From contig CAXRDE010000019.1 in assembly GCA_964229355.1 (NCBI GenBank), positions 310,001 to 374,000 on the forward strand: 64,000 nucleotides of DNA, read 5' to 3'. Below are positions 1-7,586 of this stretch, piece by piece (position 1 is the stretch's first letter; every line of letters begins with the position of its first letter). The notes under the pieces are model-generated. The model had not been told where the DNA came from, made no database searches, and saw only the letters and a list, made by a program, of their open reading frames with translations. The position numbers were made by a program, and so were the translations under genes. Source of the stretch: CAXRDE01 sp964229355. Lineage in GTDB: Bacteria; Cyanobacteriota; Sericytochromatia; UBA7694.

Positions 1-1
1 T

Positions 2-628
2 GTGGGCAATGAAGTGCGCGTTATCTCTGGTGATGCCAAAGGTGCAAAAGGTGTTGTCACAGGAACCCATGGTGGGTGTGAGCATGTCATGATTGACTTT
101 CCTGAAGAAGCCCTTCAAGTGATGACTTTAAATGATCAGTTACAAATTCGAGCCCGCGGCCAGGGGCTTGTTTTTACGGACTATCCCGATATCAAGGTTT
201 GGAGCTTAGATCCCGATCTATTAAAAGTATTGCGCATTGAAGAAGATCCCCAGGCTAAGGTTCTTCGTTTTCCTGTTACTGCTAAAGTTCCTGCAGAACT
301 TTTGGGTTCTGGTTTAGGGCGGACCGATGGTTTTAAAGCGGATATTGATATTCAAAGCTCAGATCCCGATTTTTTAAAGGAACACCAGTTAGATCAACTC
401 AAGTTAGGGGATTTTGTCGCTTTAATGGACTATAAGTCTTTTTATGGTTGGTCTTTTCAAAAAGGAGCAGTCACCATTGGGGTGGTAACTCATACTGATT
501 CTTACACTGCAGGACACGGTCCTGGCGTAACCACGTTAATTACTGCATGTCATGGGGAAGTACTGCCGTTCATTCAACCCGATGCAAATTTGGGCAAATA
601 TTTAAAAATTGGACGCTACCGCTCCTGA
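2..628 (+). CDS. DUF4438-family protein, 5' end cut by the window edge
   Basis: The frame is open from the first bases of the window and ends in a TGA at 626-628, so only the C-terminal 208 residues or so are present; the apparent GTG start at base 2 is probably internal. The text resembles the DUF4438 family known from Thermotoga and relatives: a DAKGAKGVVTGTHGG segment near the visible start, GSGLGRTDGFKADIDIQ in the middle, and a glycine-rich GHGPGVTTLI stretch near the end. No enzymatic function is established for this family. No signal peptide or membrane segment is visible in the part seen. The following gene on the same strand is 104 bp away behind its own -10 box and a hairpin, so it is probably a separate unit. 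Confidence 0.7.
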   Translation: MGNEVRVISGDAKGAKGVVTGTHGGCEHVMIDFPEEALQVMTLNDQLQIRARGQGLVFTDYPDIKVWSLDPDLLKVLRIEEDPQAKVLRFPVTAKVPAELLGSGLGRTDGFKADIDIQSSDPDFLKEHQLDQLKLGDFVALMDYKSFYGWSFQKGAVTIGVVTHTDSYTAGHGPGVTTLITACHGEVLPFIQPDANLGKYLKIGRYRS

Positions 629-665
629 GTTAACCGAAAGTTAATGTTTGATTAGCCTTTATTTT

Positions 666-729
666 ACCTCCTCTTCGTCAGATCTTTCTTGCGGCCGCAT
701 ATAATAAAAGAAAGAGATGAAGAGGAGGT
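666..729 (+). promoter_or_regulatory. Hairpin leader covering the ribosome binding site of the PLD-like gene, with embedded -10 box
   Basis: The 11-base arm ACCTCCTCTTC (666-676) is perfectly complementary to GAAGAGGAGGT (719-729), which contains the Shine-Dalgarno sequence of the gene starting at 733. Inner arms TCTTTCTT (683-690) and AAGAAAGA (708-715) add 8 pairs and leave a 17-base loop. A perfect TATAAT lies in the loop at 700-705. A transcript entering from upstream would have its ribosome binding site paired, whereas one started from the internal -10 box would lack the left arm. The pairing is seen directly; the regulatory role is inferred. Confidence 0.55.
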
Positions 730-732
730 TTT

Positions 733-2088
733 ATGATGTCTAACTTTGTTCAGCAGCGTTCTGTTTCACAATCTGTTCAACAATGGCAGTTGATGAATCC
801 CCGCTCGCTCAGTCAGTACTCCTCCTTGAATACCCCCTCGGCAGCGCCTTCAGGTATACGTACACCTCAGCAGGTGTTTGGCGCAGACCGCTTACAGTTA
901 AACATTCCCAATGCCCCCCGTCAGTCCGCCATTAGCGTCATGCAGCAACAGGCTTCTGCCAGCAGTATCAATCGCGCTATTGATCGCGCTACCGGTACGC
1001 AAAATACCTATAATAATCGTTCTGAGCTTCTGGTAGACGGTAAAGAAGCCTTTGACAAAATGTATGAGAATATTCGTTCTGCCCAGACCAGCATTTATAT
1101 TGAGATGTTCCTTTTCCACGGTGACAAAACCGGTTGGGACATGGCCAATCTCCTGGTGGAAAAACGCAAACAAGGCGTGGATGTAAAGGTTTTACTGGAT
1201 GGCCTCGGACAGGTGTCAGAAGATGGAACCTTACCCAAGTTTCTTCTGGACAATGGAGTGGACGTTAAAATCTATAACAAACAGTTATTTGATTGGGACA
1301 ACGTCAATATCACCCACCGTAAGCTTGTTCTTGTAGACGGCTATAAAGGCATTACCGGAGGCATGAATATTGGTGATGAGTACGCTCACAAGTGGCATGA
1401 TCTGATGATTGCTCTTGAGGGCGAAAGTGTCCAGGAGCTTCAGCAGGAGTTCTTTGTGAACTGGACACGATCCGGTGGACATGTCCCCTTAAATCCCCCA
1501 ACCCTTCCTCCGGGAGTTCGCTTTGGTACTTCAGCTACACGGGTAACCGTTACAAGTCCTCATGAACCGGGCAAAGAAAAAGACACAAAAAACGCTTTTA
1601 TAAGTGCGATTCACTCTTCTTTAAAAAATGTCTACCTGGTCAATCCCTATTTTTCGGATGAAGACGTGATTCAGGCTCTGATCTCTGCCGCTCAGCGGGG
1701 GGTAGATGTACGCATTCTTTTACCGGAGGTGAGCGATAATCCTGTTCATACTGTCTTGAATAAGCAGAATGGTGAAAGACTTTTGCAGGCTGGAGCAAAA
1801 GTTTATAAGGTAGATGCGGGAAAAGACGATAGCGTTTTTACCCACGGCAAACTGATGACCATTGATGGTATTTGGACCAGCATTGGTTCAACCAACCTGG
1901 ATACCCGTGCCCTGGAAAATAACCAGGAGCTGAATACCTCTATTACCGATGCGCGTTTTGCAAAGACCGTAGAGGATCGCTTGTTTTTTAGAAATGAACA
2001 TGCGTTAAAGCCGCTGAACAGTAATGATTTCAGCGGCTGGGAACGAACCAAAGCAAAAGTTTTTTCTTTCTTTGATCGGGTTTTTTAA
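733..2088 (+). CDS. Phospholipase D-like / cardiolipin synthase-like protein
   Basis: 451 residues with two complete HKD (HxKx4D) motifs: HRKLVLVD at about residue 195, followed by GGMNIGDEY, and HGKLMTID at about residue 371, followed by GSTNLDTRALENNQE. Two such motifs form one active site in the phospholipase D superfamily, which transfers or hydrolyses phosphatidyl groups. Bacterial cardiolipin synthases normally start with two membrane helices. Here the first 90 residues are instead a Gln/Ser/Pro-rich, probably disordered region with neither helices nor a signal peptide, so the exact substrate is uncertain. A strong GAGGAGG lies 4 bases before the first ATG and 7 before the second (736), which may be the true start. 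It converges on queF with 9 bases between the two stops. Confidence 0.85.
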   Translation: MMSNFVQQRSVSQSVQQWQLMNPRSLSQYSSLNTPSAAPSGIRTPQQVFGADRLQLNIPNAPRQSAISVMQQQASASSINRAIDRATGTQNTYNNRSELLVDGKEAFDKMYENIRSAQTSIYIEMFLFHGDKTGWDMANLLVEKRKQGVDVKVLLDGLGQVSEDGTLPKFLLDNGVDVKIYNKQLFDWDNVNITHRKLVLVDGYKGITGGMNIGDEYAHKWHDLMIALEGESVQELQQEFFVNWTRSGGHVPLNPPTLPPGVRFGTSATRVTVTSPHEPGKEKDTKNAFISAIHSSLKNVYLVNPYFSDEDVIQALISAAQRGVDVRILLPEVSDNPVHTVLNKQNGERLLQAGAKVYKVDAGKDDSVFTHGKLMTIDGIWTSIGSTNLDTRALENNQELNTSITDARFAKTVEDRLFFRNEHALKPLNSNDFSGWERTKAKVFSFFDRVF

Positions 2089-2097
2089 ACTTAACCT

Positions 2098-2502
2098 TTA
2101 AAAGTTATTGGGTTTTTCGCCGTGTTGGGCGCGAACTCGAATGGCAATACCGCCTCTGGCGCTAAAATGTCCTACAACTTCCATCCATTTGGGTTCAGTG
2201 GCTTTTACGAGATCGTCTAAAATACGATTGGTTACCGCTTCATGAAAAATCCCCACGTTTCTAAAGGCGAACAAATACAACTTTAAGGCTTTGCTCTCTA
2301 CGCACTTTTGATCGGGGGCGTAGTTGATTTCAATACGGGCGAAGTCAGGCTGTCCGGTAATGGGACAAACGGCGGTAAACTCAGGACAGTCCAATTGAAT
2401 GATAAAGTCTCGACCTGGAGATGGGTTATCAAAGGTGTCTAATTCCGCTTGGTCAGGGTGAGTGGGGTACTCGGTGGTTTTCCCCAAATGCTTAAGTGCC
2501 AT
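2098..2502 (-). CDS. queF: NADPH-dependent 7-cyano-7-deazaguanine reductase (preQ1 synthase)
   Basis: 134 residues matching the short, unimodular QueF type of the tunnelling fold. The enzyme reduces the nitrile preQ0 to the amine preQ1 in queuosine tRNA modification. The catalytic cysteine is Cys46 in TAVCPITGQPDFA, with the conserved aspartate seven residues on. The signature CVESKALKLYLFAFRN carries the substrate-binding glutamate, and FHEAVTNRI follows. The start is an ATG preceded by AAGGA with good spacing. The start region is embraced by a 10-base inverted repeat, described separately. No other queuosine gene is in the window. Confidence 0.93.
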   Translation of the reverse strand: MALKHLGKTTEYPTHPDQAELDTFDNPSPGRDFIIQLDCPEFTAVCPITGQPDFARIEINYAPDQKCVESKALKLYLFAFRNVGIFHEAVTNRILDDLVKATEPKWMEVVGHFSARGGIAIRVRAQHGEKPNNF

Positions 2503-2538
2503 ATAATGGTATCCTTTTTCAAAGTTTTTACCATTATA
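2502..2538 (-). promoter_or_regulatory. Palindrome over the queF start: operator or RBS hairpin
   Basis: On the plus strand TATAATGGTA (2502-2511) and TACCATTATA (2529-2538) form a perfect 10-base inverted repeat with a 17-base spacer. Read along the queF transcript, the first arm contains TATAAT, a perfect -10 box. The spacer contains the AAGGA ribosome binding site, and the second arm runs into the ATG. It could be a repressor operator over the -10 box or an RNA hairpin presenting the ribosome binding site in its loop. It does not look like a preQ1-I riboswitch. Confidence 0.5.
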
Positions 2539-2566
2539 CGGCGCTAAGAATCAGGCGGGAACCATC

Positions 2567-3550
2567 TTATTGAAGGACGGGCAAATCGCGATGAGAAATT
2601 ACCGTGCTAATGCTTTCGGTTTCTCGGTTAAAGAGAGCAATATCTCCTCGATTTTCACCAATCAAATTGGTGTACAAAATCCGATTTTTATCCTGAGATA
2701 AAGCGGGCTGAATACCTGTGGTAATTTCAAAAGCTTCCCGGGTATCGAAGAAGTAGAGATAAATGCGGCTTAAGTAATCAAAGCTCAATTGGGTTTGATC
2801 CTCAGACCATTGACCGTTAGCAAAACTCAGTTCTGTGGGGCCTACTTCTGTGATTTGATAGGTTTCGGTAGCCAAACTGTAATTGTGAAGTTGCAGGGTT
2901 TGCTGAGAAAGATCTTTGGTTTTATTGGTGTGCGTACTCAACCAGGTTATATTTAACCCATCTTTCGACCAATGGGGGGCAATCACTTCCTGGGGCAGAT
3001 CAATATTCAAGGCAATGTGCGTTTTTGAGGGGATATCATACAGTCGAATTTGGCGTTGGCATTGTTTTCCACCTACCCGGTCGGCTTCCTGACAGGTATT
3101 GTCGTAAACCGAAACAAATTTATCGGCACTGGGGTGCCAATCTACCTGAGCGCCCTCGGCAATTTTCTCTAAATTTTGACCGTTACTTTCAGTGATGTAA
3201 ATCTCTTCGGTGTCTTCTGTGGTGAGCAAGAAGAGGGCACCATTGGGCGACCACTTAAGCGACTCAAAGCGCGCCGGGTCCAAATCCCTGACTTTGATCA
3301 GATCCGTCCCATTTTGCAATATCGTGAATAAAGCGTCGTGGGCACTTTGAGAGCCTTCAGCACGATAGCGATAGAGGAAGGCCAGGCGATCACCCCCGGG
3401 AGACCAGGTGGGAGAAAAAGCCTTTCTGACAAGACCCGGTGCTGTCGTTGTGGGGGTTGCATTGGGCACCCCACAGGCAACCAGAACACTGACCAGTGAA
3501 AGTAAAAATAGCTTAAAAGGAGAGGTTGAAAACAGACGAGTAATAGCCAT
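2567..3550 (-). CDS. PD40/TolB-like beta-propeller lipoprotein
   Basis: 327 residues. The N-terminus is a lipoprotein signal peptide (basic start, hydrophobic run, lipobox LVAC, Cys26), so the mature protein should be lipid-anchored in the envelope. The rest consists of repeated blades with the PD40 pattern: FSPTWSPGGDRLAFLYR, LKWSPNGALFLLT, HPSADKFVSVYD, APHWSKDGLNITWLS and QPALSQDKNRILYT. This is the propeller type of TolB and of DPP-type N-domains, used mainly for protein-protein contacts. There is no TolB N-terminal domain and no pal or tolR nearby, so it is not tolB itself. Its start lies inside the end of the preceding gene (38-base overlap), which argues for coupled translation with the two small membrane proteins upstream. 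Confidence 0.75.
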   Translation of the reverse strand: MAITRLFSTSPFKLFLLSLVSVLVACGVPNATPTTTAPGLVRKAFSPTWSPGGDRLAFLYRYRAEGSQSAHDALFTILQNGTDLIKVRDLDPARFESLKWSPNGALFLLTTEDTEEIYITESNGQNLEKIAEGAQVDWHPSADKFVSVYDNTCQEADRVGGKQCQRQIRLYDIPSKTHIALNIDLPQEVIAPHWSKDGLNITWLSTHTNKTKDLSQQTLQLHNYSLATETYQITEVGPTELSFANGQWSEDQTQLSFDYLSRIYLYFFDTREAFEITTGIQPALSQDKNRILYTNLIGENRGDIALFNRETESISTVISHRDLPVLQ

Positions 3551-4076
3551 ATTCTTTTTGTTTTAAAGAGATTCCCTGAAGTTGTTGATCAATTTTTTGA
3601 TTGTGAAGGACACTCTGATAATAGGTATCAGACAAATTCCAGGCCCAATAGGCCGAGGTAGGGGCAACGTTGACAATGACAGCTGCCGTGCGGGCAGCGT
3701 CGTTGTCGATGCTGCTCAACAGGTATGAGCCCAGAAAACTAAGCAAAACAGTGCTTGCAAATCCACCCAAAACCCATGCACCCCGGGTGTTGTCTCCGGT
3801 GTAGAAATGGCCGGCACCAGGCACTATCGAAAGCAAGGTGGCTGCTTCGGGGCTACTCTTTTGAGCCTCCAGTGCAGCTTTTTGCTGTTCGAGGCGTTCT
3901 AAATCAGTACCCTGGAGGGGGTCGTTGGCGCTCACGCTCACTTGCCAGACCGTATCGATGGCGTGAGAAGAGGGAGACGATTCGGCATAAGCAGGCATGA
4001 GAAAAGCAAAGCCCAATAAGCTGCTGAGAAAGGTTCTTCGAAAGAAAGTGGATTTGTTTGCTACTAAAATTGCCAT
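3513..4076 (-). CDS. Small envelope membrane protein with PGAG-x-x-Y motif (paralogue 1)
   Basis: 187 residues from the ATG at 4076, chosen because GGTGA lies just upstream and a signal peptide follows at once (FFRRTFLSSLLGFAFLMPAYA-E); an in-frame start 41 codons earlier would bury it. After a charged segment comes LSIVPGAGHFYTGDNTRGA and a hydrophobic hairpin (WVLGGFASTVLLSFLGSYLL), then another membrane segment around VIVNVAPTSAYWAWNL. This PGxGxxY-then-helices layout resembles DUF5683-type and TM2-like small membrane proteins, whose function is unknown. It overlaps the upstream paralogue by 13 bases and the downstream propeller lipoprotein by 38, so the three are almost surely co-translated. 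Confidence 0.7.
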   Translation of the reverse strand: MAILVANKSTFFRRTFLSSLLGFAFLMPAYAESSPSSHAIDTVWQVSVSANDPLQGTDLERLEQQKAALEAQKSSPEAATLLSIVPGAGHFYTGDNTRGAWVLGGFASTVLLSFLGSYLLSSIDNDAARTAAVIVNVAPTSAYWAWNLSDTYYQSVLHNQKIDQQLQGISLKQKEYGYYSSVFNLSF

Positions 4077-4552
4077 AAAGTCACCGAAAAAAGATTTTCT
4101 TCTATTATATATGCTTTTGATAAAGAATTCAGGTTGCGGATCACGTTTTGATTGTGTTTCTCGGCGTTTTTGAAAGCATCCCCTGTATTCCACAACCAAA
4201 AGCTAGGAATAGCAATCTGTAGGAGCAAAAGGATGGCCTCCCAGTGGGCATCAGCGAGATCTTTGGTGATGCCACCGTTAACCTCTCGGGGGCGTATAGA
4301 ACCCGCTCGTTGTTGGTCAACCCAAACGAAAAGCAAAAGACTTCCTGCTGCCGTTAAGGTAATAAGCGCTTCAGGCCAGATGCTTTCATTCACATACATT
4401 TGCCCCGCACCTGGTACAAGCAAAGAGAGTCCAGCGGCTGCCCACCGGTTTTTATCTTCGTCTTCAGGAGAAACAGCGTAATTTTCTGGGGCGGAAGTCG
4501 AGGGGTCCGTTTGAGCCAGGCTACAGGGTGCATAAATACAACTCACCCACAT
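4064..4552 (-). CDS. Small envelope membrane protein with PGAG-x-x-Y motif (paralogue 2)
   Basis: 162 residues from the ATG at 4552. It repeats the plan of its neighbour: LSLLVPGAGQMYVNESIWPEA followed by ALITLTAAGSLLLFVWV, then a second hydrophobic stretch, AILLLLQIAIPSFWLWN. It is therefore a paralogue. The start is doubtful. From this ATG only the end of a signal peptide is encoded (ending APCSLA-Q), while the in-frame codons before it would complete the signal peptide (RPQKSLWLLLSLF). No ATG, GTG or TTG is found in that frame upstream. A CTG overlaps the TGA of the preceding gene as CTGA. Function unknown; probably acts with the paralogue and the propeller lipoprotein. Confidence 0.65.
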   Translation of the reverse strand: MWVSCIYAPCSLAQTDPSTSAPENYAVSPEDEDKNRWAAAGLSLLVPGAGQMYVNESIWPEALITLTAAGSLLLFVWVDQQRAGSIRPREVNGGITKDLADAHWEAILLLLQIAIPSFWLWNTGDAFKNAEKHNQNVIRNLNSLSKAYIIEENLFSVTLWQF

Positions 4553-4560
4553 AAAAAGGC

Positions 4561-5514
4561 TCAGGAGGAGCCAAAGGCTTTTTTGAGGGCGGGGTGATAA
4601 AAGGTGTAGTTGAAAAGGCTTTTGAGAATGTCGAGTTGTGAAGTGGAAAATCCCTGGATTCCTCCGATTTCTAGTTTGATTTTGACGGGCCCGGCGCCCA
4701 TCAGTAAGACTTCAGTATTATAGCGTTTCATATGAGGGAGTGGGAGATGAGCCTCGCGAGATGGAATCAGATGCGGTGCGCTGATGTCTCCGATCAATTC
4801 TGGAGGAATAAAAGCCGGTGCTACCTGGTTGGCGATTTCAAGTAAGCTGGATTTTACCAGATAGCCTGCAGACTTGACGAGATACTGATGGCCTTCTGTC
4901 TCGGTAATTAAGGTGTTATCTGATAACACCGGCGGTAAGGGACCCAATGTTGTCTCTGACTCATCTCTTTCCATCTGTAAAGAGGTAGGGCCTGTTACCG
5001 TAAATACAAAGCGCGTTGACTCCCGTTGAAGAATGGCTGTTTTGTGGCGGTCTAAAGGAATTCTTTCCATCTGATAAAGATTGGAGTTGATTTTTAGAGC
5101 CTGGTCTAAAATATAGATTTCAAGCTGCTCATCCTCATATACCGGGCCCAGGTCCACCATAATGCGTTTGACCCAGGCTTCATGACAGGTATAGGTTTCT
5201 TTGTCTCCTGTGGGTAAGCCCAGCAGCTGGTGATGAATTTTTCGCTCACTCTCAATGCTTAAGTCAAGATCCACAAACTTTTTTTGACAGAAGGTCAATG
5301 AGCACAGGTTGAGGGCTGTGAGCAAAGGATAATCCAAAATACACTGCCCTCCAAAGCTGGGTCCGAGCAAACCAATTTGCACCAGAAGACGGTAGGGACT
5401 CATATTGAGTTGCCCTGTCTTCATGCCCAGAGCTTGTCGGCGCGTGGCCGTATGAAAGGCGTCTCGACAGATGGTTTCGAATTGGGTTTGAGAGAAAAAG
5501 TCAGAAGGCTTCAT
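4561..5514 (-). CDS. Uncharacterised cytoplasmic protein
   Basis: 317 residues from the ATG at 5514, preferred because GAGAAC lies just before it and the longer frame would begin inside a terminator hairpin. No family is recognised. The protein has no signal peptide or membrane segment. The middle alternates charged and aliphatic residues in a way that suggests an alpha/beta fold (LEIYILDQALKINSNLYQ, TRFVFTVTGPTSLQ). The C-terminal third ends in VLLMGAGPVKIKLEIGGIQG, resembling paired beta strands. It is the first gene of the unit that continues with the two PGAG membrane proteins and the propeller lipoprotein, with 8 bases between its stop and the next ATG. Confidence 0.6.
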   Translation of the reverse strand: MKPSDFFSQTQFETICRDAFHTATRRQALGMKTGQLNMSPYRLLVQIGLLGPSFGGQCILDYPLLTALNLCSLTFCQKKFVDLDLSIESERKIHHQLLGLPTGDKETYTCHEAWVKRIMVDLGPVYEDEQLEIYILDQALKINSNLYQMERIPLDRHKTAILQRESTRFVFTVTGPTSLQMERDESETTLGPLPPVLSDNTLITETEGHQYLVKSAGYLVKSSLLEIANQVAPAFIPPELIGDISAPHLIPSREAHLPLPHMKRYNTEVLLMGAGPVKIKLEIGGIQGFSTSQLDILKSLFNYTFYHPALKKAFGSS

Positions 5515-5544
5515 GTTCTCAGTATACCTTCTTTTTGATACCGC

Positions 5545-5588
5545 AAATAAAAACACCCTGGTTATCTTAAACCAGGGTGTTTTTATTT
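5545..5588. terminator. Bidirectional intrinsic terminator
   Basis: A perfect 19-base stem (5545-5563 with 5570-5588) around a 6-base loop, GC-rich in the middle and flanked by A and T runs on both sides. It lies just beyond the stop of the Gly/Ala-rich minus-strand gene and so ends that transcript before the next unit starts at 5514. Confidence 0.9.
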
Positions 5589-5600
5589 GTAGATTCAGGT

Positions 5601-6860
5601 TTAGCGCACAATATCCATCTCAGAGAGAATATCTTCGGCAGCTTTACCGCCTCGGCCCACTGCGCCAGCCACAATGAGCGCTTGTTGTGGATTATGGGCT
5701 GCGTAGATCATACCGTTGGCAATGGCGTTACCACCCGATCGAATACCGTTGGCGACCCATTCCGTAACGCTCACGGGGTTGATACCTTTTAAGGTGTCCA
5801 GTGGGTTCAGAATGGCATTGCCCACTTTTTGGATACCGCGGCCCACTGAGGTGACGGCATTGCCGATACCGTTGGTGATTTTTGCAGGAGCAGAAAGAAC
5901 GTAGTCAATACCCTGTCCAATTTGCGTACCGATGGTGGTGCTACCCTGGGCCGTGACCTGAGCGGCTGTTCCGACCGTTTGCGCAGCGGTTTGTGCACCC
6001 TGGGTGGCGGTTTGTGCGGCTTTGGCCACATCGTCAGCCACGTTGCCCACATCGTCGGCGATGGTTCCTACGTTTTTAGCAACGCGCCCTGCGTCGTCTG
6101 CCAGATTGGCTGCACCGTTGGCTGCTGCGTTGACCGCGCCCAGACCACCACCGGCAGTGCTTGCGTTCTGGGTGCCACCACCAATAATGATGTTAATGGT
6201 GTTATTGTTTCCGCTGATGTTGTTGCCTACATCGCCCAAAAGGACATCTTTAATATCGTTAACAATATTATTGCTAGCTCCACCGCCAACACCGGTCACG
6301 GGTGGGGGGGTTGCCGCCACTGGAGGAGGAATATCATCAATAACATCTATAGGGGGAGCCGCAGGTTGAGGCGGTGTATCAGGCGTGGGCGCGGCGGGCT
6401 TATCAGCAAAGGCTGCGGTTACCACGGCCAGATCTACGGTCAGGCGTCCGAGCGCTTCACCATACTGTCCCTGCTTAAGGGCGGTAGAATAAGGTTTTAC
6501 AATCCCTTTTGCAATACTTTGGGTGGTCTGCCAGGGGTGTGTAGCAATATGCAAGGCCGTGCGGCCCACTGTTTTAGCGGCACCGATAGGGTTGGTGATG
6601 CCGTAAGCTGCAGACTTGCCCAGGAAAACAAGTCCTTCGCCCATACCGTAAATAGATTTTGCTGCACCACTAAAGAAGCCACCCACAAAGTCTCCCACGC
6701 TCTTGTCGCGTGTAGATTCGTAGTTGTCCACCTTCATGGCTGGTGATTGAAGCGGCTGAGGGCCTGACTGAACGGGGACACTATAACTGGGGCTATAAGG
6801 CATTGGAGCAGAGGTTGCTCCAGCTAAAATGGCCTGATTGTGATTGAAACCAACTGACAT
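5601..6860 (-). CDS. Gly/Ala-rich low-complexity protein of unknown function
   Basis: 419 residues with a good AGGAGG before the ATG. There is no signal peptide. Residues 1-50 are Pro/Ser/Gln-rich and probably disordered. Residues 55-150 hold small-residue, partly hydrophobic segments (VGGFFSGAAKSIYGMGEGLV, AAYGITNPIGAAKTVGRTA) of the kind found before the toxin part of some polymorphic toxins and in membrane-active proteins. Then follow a Pro/Ala linker, an Asn/Gly-rich run (GNNISGNNNTINIIIGGG), and Ala-rich degenerate heptads (DDVGNVADDVAKAAQTATQ) that could form a helical rod. No catalytic domain or known family is recognised. It stands alone between two intergenic gaps. Confidence 0.6.
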   Translation of the reverse strand: MSVGFNHNQAILAGATSAPMPYSPSYSVPVQSGPQPLQSPAMKVDNYESTRDKSVGDFVGGFFSGAAKSIYGMGEGLVFLGKSAAYGITNPIGAAKTVGRTALHIATHPWQTTQSIAKGIVKPYSTALKQGQYGEALGRLTVDLAVVTAAFADKPAAPTPDTPPQPAAPPIDVIDDIPPPVAATPPPVTGVGGGASNNIVNDIKDVLLGDVGNNISGNNNTINIIIGGGTQNASTAGGGLGAVNAAANGAANLADDAGRVAKNVGTIADDVGNVADDVAKAAQTATQGAQTAAQTVGTAAQVTAQGSTTIGTQIGQGIDYVLSAPAKITNGIGNAVTSVGRGIQKVGNAILNPLDTLKGINPVSVTEWVANGIRSGGNAIANGMIYAAHNPQQALIVAGAVGRGGKAAEDILSEMDIVR

Positions 6861-6974
6861 AAGGTTCCTCCTGGGAATTGCTACATTGTTCTTATCTTAT
6901 CATTTTGATCAAAACTGACGTGAAAAATAAAATTTTAATGTAAAAAATGGTTATCTTTAGATTAAAATTTAGGT

Positions 6975-7586
6975 TCAGTCACTCAGTTCAGCTAAAATCA
7001 AACGCAGTACATCATCTAAATCCTGGGCCGACGCATAATGTTGGGTGGCCAGCGTTATGCCCTTTTGCACTTCGGTGGCATTGAATCCGAGTGCCACAAG
7101 GGTTAATTCAATTTCTTCTTGCCAGGGTTTTGGCACAGCAGCTACCCCCTTTATGGGTTCAGGCAGCATGTCTGCGTGGAGTTTACTCAAACTTTCTTTA
7201 AGCTCCAGAATAATGCGCTGGGCTGTTTTTTTGCCAATACCAGGTGCTTGACAAAGCACTTCGGGTTGATTGCCAATAATCGCCCGGGCAACCTCTGTAA
7301 GATCTAAAAGTGAAAAAATGGCCAGCGCGGTACGCGGTCCAATACCACTGACACGGGTAAGCTGTAAAAACATTTCTTTTTCTTGAGGTGACTCAAAACC
7401 ATAGAGTTCCATACCGTCATCTTTGCTGATCAAATGGGTGATGATTCTAACCACGGGTGCCTTAGTGGTTTTCAATTGCGTGTGAAGGCGTTCGTGTACG
7501 CGCACTTCATAACCCACACCCTGTACATTCAGGAGAACACTCTGTGCTGTGGTGTAGGCGACTTCACCTTCTAAAAAACCGATCAT
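6975..7586 (-). CDS. ruvA: Holliday junction branch migration protein RuvA
   Basis: 203 residues, the usual length for RuvA, which binds four-way DNA junctions as a tetramer and recruits the RuvB motor. The N-terminal OB domain starts MIGFLEGEVAY. The double helix-hairpin-helix region shows the typical FLQLTRVSGIGPRTALAI and CQAPGIGKKTAQRIILELK. A short C-terminal domain (residues 155-203) that contacts RuvB follows. The start was set at the ATG at 7586, which overlaps the upstream stop as TAATG; an earlier in-frame GTG would add ten unlikely residues. It is the last gene of the mfd operon. No ruvB or ruvC is visible here. Confidence 0.95.
   Translation of the reverse strand: MIGFLEGEVAYTTAQSVLLNVQGVGYEVRVHERLHTQLKTTKAPVVRIITHLISKDDGMELYGFESPQEKEMFLQLTRVSGIGPRTALAIFSLLDLTEVARAIIGNQPEVLCQAPGIGKKTAQRIILELKESLSKLHADMLPEPIKGVAAVPKPWQEEIELTLVALGFNATEVQKGITLATQHYASAQDLDDVLRLILAELSD

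Noticed and set aside
2503..2566. preQ1 riboswitch before queF
   Set aside because: The leader lacks the short stem, A-rich tail and CTAAGGA-type end of class I; only a plain palindrome is present.
2567..3550. tolB
   Set aside because: The propeller repeats fit, but the TolB N-terminal domain is missing, it is a lipoprotein, and no tol-pal genes are adjacent.
5922..6746. Plus-strand open frame of 274 codons opposite the Gly/Ala-rich gene
   Set aside because: It is the mirror of a biased, GC-rich repeat region, has no ribosome binding site and shows a Cys/Gly/Arg composition typical of an antisense shadow.
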